The position numbers were made by a program, and so were the translations under genes. From Scleroderma bovista (taxonomy: Eukaryota > Basidiomycota > Agaricomycetes > Boletales > Sclerodermataceae): a DNA stretch of 64,000 bases. Below the pieces are notes generated by a model. The model had not been told where the DNA came from. It saw only the letters and a list, made by a program, of their open reading frames with translations, and searched no databases. Below are positions 53,676-64,000 of this stretch, piece by piece; position 1 is the first letter of the stretch, and every line of letters begins with the position of its first letter. The DNA is taken from NCBI GenBank assembly GCA_037178675.1, contig JAYMGJ010000104.1, positions 1 through 64,000 of the forward strand. Reading direction: 5' to 3'.

Positions 53676-56600
53676 TCAGAGGATCTCATCACATATGACA
53701 TCCTCCTGTGTTAGCTGTGAGAGATGGTCGGGTAGGAAAAGAGGTAAAGACAATGGAGTAGGTTGCAAGGGAGGGACAGCAGAAACCATAGACTGGTGGT
53801 GCGGTGGAAGGTGTTGTGTAGCAGGATGCCTGGGCTGTGATGGAACAGAGGGTGAACGAGAATGCGAATGGAGCATAGAAAATGTAGTCAGAATTGGAGC
53901 AGCGGACAGAGTTCTATGGACAGGTGGAGCTGGCAGTGCTCGAAATGCAGCTACAGATGAATAAGGGGTTTGCATAGAGGATGCGCCCAGAGAAGAAGTG
54001 AATTGATTGTCTGGGAATTGGAATTGTCCTCTTTGCATGGTCATTGAAGATGTCTCAGAGGTGACCAAAATATGTTGTGTGGAGGGAGCTACAGCTTGTA
54101 CAGCTTGCCGCTTTGATCCTCTTCCCTTCTTCACTGGGAAACTTGTATCATTACTGGTAAACGCCGACTGCTGCCCACTAGAAGTAGACCCCTTACCAGA
54201 GGCTGCCAGTGGTGGGGTTGAGGATTCATCAGTTGCTAACGCCCCAGCCTTCCCCGCCCTTTTCTTCTGGAGTTGCTGGACTGCTGCCTTTCGAACATCT
54301 TGCACATTTGGGACACGCAATGGAGCGACACAGAGGCTCTCTGGTAAAGTATCGAAGATATGCATATAATTGTGAATGGAGTAGACATTAAGGAAGAATT
54401 CCGGTGTTGGCTCGTGATTAACAACCGCCAAGCTTCGAGATGTTTGGATGCGCTCTTGACGGATGGGCTTTGTTGATAAGATTCTACACTTCGCATCAAC
54501 ACAATTATGCTGTAGATTGACGCTGCAAATGATATCCTAGGATTCAGATTTAGATCGTTCGTACACCAGATCAGGAGTGAAGTACCTTGAAACAAACAAC
54601 TTCTTGGTCCGCAAGTTCTGTCAGGCATGGCAAACGGAGTTGCAGGTGAAGATTGGGAGCAAATGCAAACAGTTGAAGAACAATGGATTTGATTTTGCAG
54701 GAATGATCCGCCGACACCAAAATCTCCTTGACACGTCCAATGTGAGACTGTGTACTGATCAGACAACAGAGATCAGTGCAAATACTTAACTTGCCTTATC
54801 GCTGTCACCTGTGCGGAAGATTACATGTCCATCAACATGCACAACATCGCCACCGCTCATTCTCAGGGATGAACCTAAATAATAATAATGAGAACTACTT
54901 TTGTGGTGCATAAGTTTTGATGAACGCGTGTCCAGCCACGGAACCCGACGAGGAGGAGCTTTCTTATTTTTCGGGTCACCAACTAATGCCACTTTTTGGA
55001 CACCTTGAAGAATTTCCGTTAGTCGACAATCTGATGCAATACAACTTAACTCACCACTTTCTTCTGGGTTGGTAGGCAATCCAAAGAGTCGTGATTGCTG
55101 TGGATGCATAGGTAGATAGTTGATCACATCCATCCCACCACAAACCCATTGTCCACACTGTTGGTCAAACCAAAAGCCGCCGGTGGCAATATGTCTGATG
55201 ATGTCATGGCGAGCAAACGTCTTGCAGGTATCCCGACTTGGCACATGTCGATTACTGTAAATGCATGTCAATCGAAAGACATGGTTGAATGACTCGTATC
55301 ATTCAGTGGAAAATATGATGGCTGGCCCAAAGCGGCAGATATAGGTAGGTAGGTGAACGAGAAAATGGAACTTTGGCTTTGTGATAAGAATGCTCGGCGC
55401 GCATGTAGCAGTGACATTGAGAAAATCGTTGATCGTTCTTGTGAGTTGAGCCTGATGGACCATGAGAACTTTGGTGGTGTTGAAGAAGAAAAATGGTCAA
55501 CATTTACCAAGTACTTCTCTGTGTCATCTATTTGGGTATGCCAGATCAGGATCACCAGTTCGCCGATCAATGACCATGCATCCAACACAGTCTGTGGAAC
55601 AATGTTGTAGATTAGGAATGGCATCACTTGCGCTAAGCTCTTGAAGTGTTTCCCATTCAAACCACCCTTGTATTGACAAATATACCGAGCATTCAAAGGC
55701 GGCGCATTCAATCCATCTTGGCCCACAGAATCAAGGCGGGCTTGAAGTAGGTCCAGCAGCTTCGCCTTTTCTAGCAAGAAAACAGTCTGCCCCCAGAAGT
55801 ACTTGACCACACCCAACAATATTGTATGGAGGACCTCCATTGGTGTATCTAAATGATATTCATCCCTGGAGGTACAGTTAGACGAAGTATACTCAATGAT
55901 TGAAGAACCTGAGCACTCACCTTTCATTCCCAGGAGGGGATTGATCATATCTTTCATGTCGGTCCCTCCAAGGTAATCATTCAACTCTTGCTCTAACCTT
56001 GCCCGAATGTCTGCCTCAGGTATAGGCACCTTTCCGCTGCCACGCTTACGCAATTTCTTGCCCATGTCAACCAGTGTTTCAACAATGGATGTCGTTATAC
56101 TGTCTCGCACACCAGTCGAAGCGGTCACGGATTTCAGCTTTTCAGTTGCGCCGGAACCAAGCACCAAAGATATTTGCCGACAAATCTCAGTTGTGGTTCC
56201 CTCTGGGGTCCAAAGTTTGCCTGACTGGAAAGCGACTATTAGCACTTCATTATACACCCACCAAGATTTTATTCCCTACTTACTGAAAAAAGAGTGTTAT
56301 AACCATCCTCCGAGTGTTTGTATTCTTGTGTCCCGCCAACATGGCACGTCCAACAGAAGTAATTACACCTTAGACTGGCGTGGCTGCACTCCTTGGCTTG
56401 CATAGGGTTATCACCGCCGACAAATAACCCATATAAGTCAAGGAGTACTTCTTCATGACCCTTGCAATCCCATGCAATAATGCCTGCTTCTGAGGCTTTA
56501 CTAGTCACATAAGTTAACTTTACTTCAGAAACTAAATAGATGGTGCACCTTATTGATTCCTTCATTGCTTTCATTAATTCCATCAGAGGGGCATGCGGTG

Positions 56601-57100
56601 ATGCTGTCACAAACCTTACACAAAACTCCTTCTCAATCATTGCATGTGGTAGATTCGCATTGGACATGTAGATCACATGGTGTTTATTCCACTGTTTTGA
56701 TATGTTCCCTGACACATCGTCCATGAATATAATAATGGGAACAGAATAGACCATGCAACCATTTGCTTTGGCACGAAGGGGATGTGGTACGAGCTTTGCC
56801 AACTGAGATGACGTCTCTGTCATTTGCGAATGTCATCACTTTAAATTGTTCCCAGAAATATGTGACAGACCTGCAAGTCCGCATGAAAGCTCATTGGGAT
56901 CAGCAGAAAGATCCTCGAAGGTGTGCATGAATCCAGATATGCAAACAATTTCCTTCATGTCACTGACAATAAAACCGACCTGGCAGATTTGTCAGTACAC
57001 CATCTCGTCACTTCGTCGTGACGCACATCTGTTCGTCCAACCTTACGACCTAAAGCACATAATTCTTTCGGATATGACGTCAGATCACTGACCGCCGATG
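53676..57100 (-). pseudogene. Multi-copy transposon-type family gene, interrupted
   Basis: A long spliced minus-strand gene of a family I recall as highly repeated in Agaricomycetes. Conserved words in order: RVGRTDVRHDEV (57040), MDDVSGNISKQWNKHHVIYM (56740), PHAMIEKEFCVRFVT, AWDCKGHEEVLLDLYGLFVG, CNYFCWTCHVGGT, DTPMEVLHTILLGVVKYFWG, SLAQVMPFLIYNIVPQTVLD, TCIYSNRHVPSRDTC (55260), GGFWFD, and VQHNCVDAKCRISSTK before a Ser/Thr-rich tail ending at 53676. An in-frame TGA at 55299-55301 sits where the family has Arg (FSTE-stop-YESFNHVFRL). CNYFCWTC is a possible zinc-binding knuckle. Its transposase role is inferred from repetition and from the adjacent Plavaka gene, not from visible catalytic motifs. 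Confidence 0.55.
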
Positions 57101-57470
57101 GCGCATCCAAAGGATATGATCCATAAAAAAAAACACTCTGGGATGAAATACATTCCCGAGCAGTCTTGTAGTAGTTTGTTTACAAAGAATATCTTGTCAC
57201 AAACCCAGACAGCAGGTGCATCAGGAATTTCACACATTGCTTATTTAATCCTTAGTCAACTTATATGCATCAAATAAGCTCAAATAAGTTGACTTCACGA
57301 TAAGCGCAACAAGTCACAATCCAGACCACTCGTTTTCTTATCCAAGCTTATTTTGAACTTATTTCCATCTTTTTGTTCTTGTACCACTTTGTTACTATTT
57401 CATTCACCAGTCAAATAAGTTGGAAAAGTGATTTAATTGCAGACATCCAGACAATTAAGTAAACAAAAAA
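57101..57470. repeat. AT-rich gap with repeated AAATAAGTT words in both orientations
   Basis: AGTCAACTTAT (57254-57264) and ATAAGTTGACT (57284-57294) form a perfect 11-bp inverted repeat. CAAATAAG also occurs at 57271 and 57412, and AACTTATTT near 57354. Such clustered short words between two element-type genes resemble the subterminal binding sites of DNA transposons. That is inference. An artefactual frame crosses 57472-57840. Confidence 0.45.
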
Positions 57471-57839
57471 GTCAACAGTAAGCCATATAAATGCTGGGAA
57501 AGCAAGTAACAAAGAGCGCAGAATAACAATCGGCGATGGTGTGTAGAGATGCAGAGTAAATGAGTGGGCAGTAGTGATTAGTGACAGTGGGTATAATGCT
57601 TGCAGAAAAGACAGAGCGACAATTGTAGCATACTGGAGCGAGCGAGCGAGTGTGGAACACGATGAGAATGAGAGAAATCTGTTGTAAATGCATCAGTTTT
57701 AGTGCCATTATTATTCGCAGGGACCCCACCACAGAACGATGGTCAGCAGATGATAACAACAAGACACGGTGGGTATAATATTTGCAAAAAAAAAATCCTG
57801 GAAACGAAGCGTGTAAACTGGACGAACGACCAAAAATGA

Positions 57840-60643
57840 GCAACTTACAGAGGAAGTATCGAGGATTGACGGCCTCCATGGGATCATCTGTGACTGCACT
57901 GCTACTTGCTGCAACCTTGAGCTTATGGGCACATTGGGCAATCTTGACCGTATCACGAAGCCAAGCAGAACCTCGTTTGACGATCGAATCCCTGTATGCC
58001 AACGAGTCAACGCCCCAGTTTGGCCATGAAAAGTTGAAGGACGTGGAGGTGTTCTTCCCGGTTGCTTTATTGAGTACTTTAGGGAGCTTGAATCTGATCT
58101 TGCCATCCCCAGCTTCCTGTTGAAGCAATACCTATATACGTAGAGGAACTGCTACTCCAACTCACCTGTTGGGTGGAGTGCACAACCTGAAATGGTAGCG
58201 GTAGCTGGTCAAGAGCTGTTATATTATATAAGCGATTGACACTGTTTATATACAACAAATAGTGTGACGCGTGACTGTGATGCGTGACGTGTGATATGTA
58301 ACATCTACTCTAAAGAGGACTATTACTAAGTCTACACTAATATGGCTCGCAGTCTTGTGCGCACTTCGTCGACGGTTTACGCCGGGTGCACGTGCGACTT
58401 CAACACTTCTGCCATGGCAATAAGAACATCGTCTACATCAATGGTTCCCTCCATGATGTACTTGACAGCGCACTCCAACTTTTGAAACAAAGCAAATAAA
58501 TGACGAGACCTAAGGGGAACAGTGCAGGAACTCACTGCTGCAGACGCCAAACCAAGAACGCCTGCCATGTCCTTTCCAGCTGCGAGATCCTTCGTACTCC
58601 ATTGATGAATGTCGACATAGCCCACAATGTCGTTGAGATGGGTGGTACCAAGTAATTCAATAAGAAAAGGCGACCAGAACATTCCTTCAGAAGAGGGTTC
58701 ATCAGCGGTTTCACAGAGGAATGCGAAGTCCTTGAATAGCTTTGTTGCCGTAGCGGTAACGTCCACGTCGTCATCTAACTTGGAAAAAAAATCTATCATG
58801 ATGCAAATGGCGGTGGACCCAATTCCACTGCGCCACTCAGCAAGGCGCTGTTGGATCTTGGGGTACGCAGTTAATGTTTTTCATAACCAGACATAAAATC
58901 TTGAACTTACAATTGCCATAACCAAGCCGTCTGCAGTGACCCTGTACTTGACATGGGGAAATACAACGTCCCACACAACTTGCACTGCTGCGACAAGCGA
59001 TTCTTCAGGTATCACCCAGACATTAGGTTGGGCACCGGCCCAGAGTGTGATCGTACCAACAAGCCCATGGGACCACCTACTATCATTGCACGGGACGGGA
59101 AGATCCTTGATGGTATATTTCTTCTTGATGGTTTCGATGATATAACCATCTGCGTCATACTGGAGCTCTGCGGTAGTATGAGTGACAGCCATCAAGGCGT
59201 TGGGAAGTACTGAACATACTAGTATCTGGAGGTGCTACCGTCGTGTGCCTGGTTTCCTCGACCTTGATTTTCTTTTGTAGCGGCTGAGGTTCACATATGA
59301 CCCCGACTGTCGTCTGTATCAGTTCTCGTTAGTTAGTAGCTACAAACAGCATTCAAATAAATGGACTTACGGAGACGGTTGTTCGCAGCGTCCCACTCTC
59401 CTTGTGTAGCAGAGTGTGGGTCTCCTTTACAGCGTCAAGGTCCTCAGGCTCACTGTCAAATTCATTGACTTTTCGCTTCCCCATGCTGGAGCCTGTGGCA
59501 CTGATGCTTTTAACACGTGGGCTGCAAAGGATCTCGCCATGCCATAATTCAATGTCGCTGTCTGCGGATGCAGAAGAAACCTGGGAACCAAGTAAGTGAT
59601 ATTATCGATGCACAAGTTCCACTTACCGCAACAATCTTCTTTCCATTTTTACCCGTTTCATTTTTGCTGATGGTATATGCACACTCATCTTCATCGTCAA
59701 CATCATCACTAAATCCCTCTGTCGGGACATTCAGTTCTGGGGCATCGAATGGGACTTGCAGCTTCCAGTAGTGGCCACTCGCGGAAGTCACATTTGAGGA
59801 ATGGGTGTTGAAAGTGAGCGTCGAGGGAGGGCGGTGCCGAGCAGAGGAGGTGGTGTCAGCTGCGGACGTCGCAGGCGACTTCACAGCGGTAACACCTGCT
59901 TTCCACTTCAGAACATGCCCATCGATGGCCATATCCTGAGCCCTGGTGTTCAGCGCCAGGTCACGGAAAAACAGTGTAGATTGAGTGAGTAACAACATGG
60001 CTAGACGTGAGAGTGAGCTTACCCAATTTGCAGTGCAGCTGCCATGTTCCATTCGGCCACATCAGATTCTAGACGTGTACACTGGTCAAAACGTGACTCA
60101 CCCGGACTCTGTTCCTTTGTTCCCTCCAGTTGACGCTGCACTTTCGCAGCGTTGATCTGCTCCTTCAGTGACCTATTCCTTGGAAGCTTTCTTGGAGCTG
60201 AGACACTATCATCATCAGCGTGTGAATGATCAGCAAAAGAGGTGAGTTTTCCAAACTTTATCACGACCTAATCAATGACCCATCAATTGTAGTATAGAAT
60301 AGCACATCACCTCAGTCTCCATGGTCCCATCCTTCGCAGATGCGACTTCCATTGACATGGGTATAGCTTTCTTGGGTTTTACTCGTGGATGAGGACGGAC
60401 AGGCGCTAAGTTTTTCACCACAGCTTGTCTCGCCTCCATTTCCATTTCCATGTCTGCCAGGCAGGCAATTCCCTCCTTCCTGGCCTGCTCCTCTTCTACT
60501 TGAGCATCTCTGAGCAGCTTGTCATCAGCCGCTTTTTCCGCTTTGCTACGCTGCTTTCCCTGGGCTTGGAGAACAATGTCCCCAGGGTGAGTGGTTGCAT
60601 TCTTGGCTCGTGTGCGGGGTCGAGAAGTCTCACTGACGTCCAT
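57840..60643 (-). CDS. Plavaka-associated accessory gene of unknown function
   Basis: Start ATG at 60641-60643. The N-terminus is MDVSETSRPRTRAKNATTHP, then a charged coiled-coil stretch (RSKAEKAADDKLLRDAQVEE). After a 43-nt intron (60268-60310) come VVIKFGKLTSFADHSHADDD, MAIDGHVLKWKAG, SSASADSDIELWHGEILCSP, GKRKVNEFDSEPED, then YTIKDLPVPCNDSRWSHGLV, WVIPEESLVAAVQVVWDVVF, RLAEWRSGIGSTAICIMIDF, and a C-terminal exon (58115-57850) with FNFSWPNWGVDSLAYRDSIV. The layout matches a family often found repeated in Agaricomycete genomes. It diverges from the Plavaka transposase across 220 bp, suggesting one element. No enzyme motif is visible. A DNA-binding or regulatory role is a guess. Confidence 0.6.
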
Positions 60644-60863
60644 GATCAGATGCTGGGTTTGGGGCAATGGTAGGGAATTCGAGAGAGTTTTTTGGAAGGG
60701 GGGGGGGGGTGAGAGAAGTTCAAGTTGTGAAGCGGGTTGTGGGCCCTGGCAATTTGTAAGTTTTTGCGCTCACCCCAAAAAAAATGGACTAACGACTTTG
60801 GCGGATTTCCGTAACCTGTCAGTCGTCGCCTCTCCGCAAAAAAACACCACCTCTCTCGCTGCT
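60644..60863. promoter_or_regulatory. Bidirectional spacer between the accessory gene and the Plavaka transposase
   Basis: The 220 bp between two divergent starts holds a long G-run (about 60699-60708) and an A-run near 60777-60784, both features that can exclude nucleosomes. It likely drives both genes. No TATA box is obvious. Confidence 0.4.
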
Positions 60864-63800
60864 ATGTTTTTGGCTAACCGGAATGTTCGCCAGCAGAACA
60901 CTGTACACCAGCTTCCATGTGGCCATCCTGGCTGCAATCGGTACTTCAAGACGTCTGCTGGGCGCACCAAGCACAGGCATGCAAACCATCCTATTATTAT
61001 GCCCTCTGACCCACCTCGGGCCCCAACTCCACTGCTACGCTCTCCAACCAGACCTGTTAGCCCTTCTTTCCAACCACAAAATGGTCAAGATCAGGGCGCT
61101 CCAGATTGGGAGGGGTCAAATCCTCTTAATGAGAATGACATGGAATCCGGCTCTGGGGGCCCTCCTACTCCCTTGCACCCCATGGAATCTCAATTCTACG
61201 GCTCTGGAGACAGGCTTTATAGAAATTATCACCCGAAACTCACTGGTAATGTGACTGATTTCAATATAAAATTTTCAGTTTACTAACGTCCGAAATCCAG
61301 CAAAGCCATGCGATGAGCATGGCGAATTCCTTGCCGCCGGGGTCCCTCCAACTCCAGTTGTTACTAACCCAAATGACTGGGCCCCTTTCGATGATCGCAC
61401 CCAGTTTGAAACAGCTGACTTACTATACACCCGCATCCAAATGTCGGCACCACAAATCAATGCCCTAATGGACCTTTGGGCAGCTACACTACTTGAACAT
61501 GGTGCTGGGCCTCCCTTTGACAGTTGCCGTAGTCTATACAACACTATTGACAGCATCCCACTTGGTGATGTCAAGTGGCAACGGTTTAAGGTCCAGTACA
61601 CTGGCGAGATACCAACAGTCAACCCTCCTTCTTGGATGCAGCAACCTTACGAAGTGTGGTATCACGACGTTCGGGAAGTTGTTCATCAAATACTTGGGAA
61701 TCCGAGCTATGCGGATGAGATGGACCTGCATCCATTTCGGGAATTTTCATCTGAAGGCGACCAGCGCCAATATTGTGACTTCATGTCAGGCGATTGGGTC
61801 TGGGACCAGGCAGTAAGTATTTGGGATCTCCTTTCCCGTTACTTAACTAACTTTACTTCAATAGGATATAATCTCGGAGGATGAAGCAACACTCGGAAGC
61901 ACGTTCGTCCCAATCATCTTGGGCAGTGACAAAACAACTGTATCCGTTGCCACCGGCAATAACGAATTCTATCCGCTTTACATATCTATTGGCAACGTCC
62001 GCAATAATGTCTGTCGTGCTCACCGACATGCCCTTGTTCTTCTGGGCTTCCTCGCAATTCCCAAAAGTAAGTGCCCAATATTTCACTGCATTTGCAATTT
62101 AGAACTCAAAATATCCTAGCAACAAAAGAACATTCATCAGACGCGGGATTTCGAAAGTTCCGGTGGCAGCTATTCCACCACTCCCTCTCCATGATCCTTG
62201 ATCCACTTAAGGCCGCAATGACGTCGCCTGAAGTGGTCAGGTTCGGAGACGGATATTATCGCCGTGTTATATATGGCCTTGGCCCTTACATCGCTGATTA
62301 CGAGGAGCAGGCACTCTTGGCCTGCATCGTCCGAGGATGGTGTGCAAGGTAACTACTTCTACAACTCTTGATTCGTTATGCTAATTACAAGTTTTCAGAT
62401 GCCAAGCAACGCGCAAGGATCTGGACGCCGATGCACTACTGCGTTGTCGCGAGTTCACCAAAGCTCTCTTTGAAGAAGCCCAGAATTCCCTTACTATTCT
62501 GTGGGACGAATATGGAATAGTTGGCGACCTCATGGTGAGTTCACGCTCCTTGCCATGGTGTGACCATTAGGATATTCATATCATCTTCAAGCCTTTCACG
62601 AATGACTTCCCTCGGGCTGATATCCATTGCCTCATCGCACCCGACATCCTCCACCAATTAATAAAAGGTTGCTTCAAAGATCACCTTGTGGACTGGGTCG
62701 AGGCATACCTCAGATTGCGGCATAGAACAAAAGAAGCAGAGCACATTTTGGATGATATTGATCGGAGGTATGTTCGGTCTGCTCTACATCGGCGTCACTG
62801 CTGTCCACTAACTACTATCTCAAAGGATTGCCGCTGTCACGCCATTTACCAGCTTGCGCCGCTTTCCACAAGGCCGAGGTTTCAAGCAATGGACCGGTGA
62901 CGACTCCAAGGCTTTGATGAAAGTACGTATTCCATCCCTCGCGGTCTAACAAATGGTTTAACATTCAATGCAGGTATATTTACCAGCAATTGAAGGCTAT
63001 GTTCCATCCGAGATTGTATGCACATTTCGTTCATTCCTGGAGTTCTGTTACCTTGTCCACCGGCATGTTATTACTGAACAGACTTTGAAGGATATTGAGG
63101 ATGCACTGGCCCATTTCCATCATTATCGAGAAATATTTAAAAGCGGCGAGATTACAGTAGTGGAAACCTTCTCTTTGCCTCGGCAGCACGCTGCCAAGCA
63201 TTATCCAGAGCTTATTCGTCTTTTTGGTGCTCCCAATGGACTCTGTTCTTCGATCACCGAATGCAAACATATCAAAGCCGTTAAAGAGCCTTATCGATGA
63301 TCCAACAGGTACAACGCGATTGGTCAGATGCTTCTGACCAACCAACACCTTGATAAACTAGCAAGTTGCCGTGCAGACTTTGCAAATCGCGGAATGTTAG
63401 AAGGAACTTGCCTTTCAGCCACGCTACAAAGTCTGCAGTGCCTTGGTAAGTAAAACTTCATTGGAGAAATTCCTTGATGTTGACTATGTCATTCTAGCCT
63501 CAGCCTTCGACGTGCCAAATGGAGGCAGAGCATCACAATGCGTCAATGAGGCCCCACCCCCTACTCCTTCCAACACCAACCCCAACCCACCAACGGCAAA
63601 CACACACGACAGCGATGATGCTGTACCGGATGACCTACCAACGAACCTGTCTGGGCATGTAGAACTTGCATGGACACCGCGTAAGTCCACATTTGTCCTT
63701 GCTTAAATTACTTTTAACTTGATGATCCAGAGCGAAAGCGTGCACGAACTGTGGAAGCATTGGCCATTGAAATTGAGGTGCCAAACTTGGCTGCCTTGCT

Positions 63801-64000
63801 ACGCCGCTTTCTATTCGACCAGCTCTACCCCAATGACCCATGCGATCCATCACAGATCCCCATTGCAGGCTGCCCCCGCTTCGAAGGATCAATATCTGTG
63901 TTCAACTCAGCATCTGCACGGTTCTATGCGCCCAGTGACTTGAGCAGGCTTGGCGGCATGCGGACAGAATTTATCCGCTCAGCTCCCATGTGGAGAAACG
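60864..64000 (+). pseudogene. Plavaka-family transposase, runs off the right edge
   Basis: Ten exons: 60864-61245, 61301-61812, 61865-62066, 62120-62348, 62399-62534, 62592-62767, 62826-62922, 62974-63445, 63498-63680, 63731 onward, all GT-AG in phase. The N-terminus has a C2H2 finger (LPCGHPGCNRYFKTSAGRTK, then H and HANH). Family words include SSDAGFRKFRWQLFHHSL, VIYGLGPYIADYEEQALLAC, DFPRADIHCLIAPDILHQLI, KDHLVDWVEAYL, RGFKQWTGDDSKALMKVYLP, FSLPRQHAAKHYPELIRLFG, and APNGLCSSITECKHIKAVKE, typical of Plavaka transposases, a CACTA-like DDE group in basidiomycetes. A TGA at 63298-63300 follows KEPYR where Arg is expected, before SNRYNAIGQMLLTNQ resumes in the same frame. Without that codon the gene would be intact up to the window edge. 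Confidence 0.85.

Overview
This is eukaryotic DNA from a filamentous basidiomycete, most likely an Agaricomycete. Genes are cut by many 43-65 nt GT-AG introns with CTNA-type branch sites. A Plavaka-type DNA transposase, a Ty1/copia element, a NACHT relic and a fungal Ras-associating adenylate cyclase are all recognisable. There is no bacterial-style operon, CRISPR array or clear tRNA gene. The species cannot be named from the window.

The most unusual gene occurs twice (10023-11760 and 43780-45517, both +). It encodes a 512-residue protein whose N-terminus copies the histone H3 tail (ARTRQTAKKTASGTAPR). An eight-cysteine PHD-like finger follows, then a region that reads like a caspase/CHAT-type cysteine-protease fold (candidate His266/Cys315), and last a zinc-ribbon-like end. 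Both copies keep all five exons open. Each sits near the 3' end of a direct segmental duplication (about 817-11866 and 36733-45626). The duplication also carries a decayed F-BAR/DEP/RhoGAP gene and a minisatellite whose unit length differs between copies (72 bp versus alternating 71/70 bp). Copy A additionally has a SINE-like insertion with a 16-bp target duplication and about 1.5 kb that copy B lacks.

Between the copies, 11.88-15.87 kb is a 5'-truncated, multiply broken copia element with one LTR exactly at the duplication edge. 16-20 kb holds a KOW-like ORF, a NACHT relic with two nonsense codons and a DSK2/ubiquilin relic. 18-22.5 kb is triplet-rich low-complexity DNA with ACCCG-type repeats. 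23.96-25.7 kb carries a divergent pair of paralogous genes sharing a YRGL core. 27.3-36.3 kb contains one conserved housekeeping gene, adenylate cyclase (28017-33559, -, five exons, 1777 residues). It is flanked on both sides by 5'-truncated relics, glyoxalase I and a TPS2-type trehalose-6-phosphate phosphatase.

Distal to copy B are a TPR relic (45.85 kb), an EEP/TDP2-like nuclease (47.95-48.65 kb), a nucleotidyltransferase-like gene with a 1-nt frame break, a multi-membrane-span protein gene and an unidentified minus-strand gene (52.3-53.1 kb). From 53.7 kb to the end lies transposon DNA. It holds a decayed multi-copy family gene (-), a spliced accessory gene (-, 57.84-60.64 kb), and a Plavaka transposase (+, from 60864 off the right edge) diverging from the accessory gene across a 220-bp spacer.

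Gene models come from reading frames, splice consensus and remembered family conservation. No database search was run.
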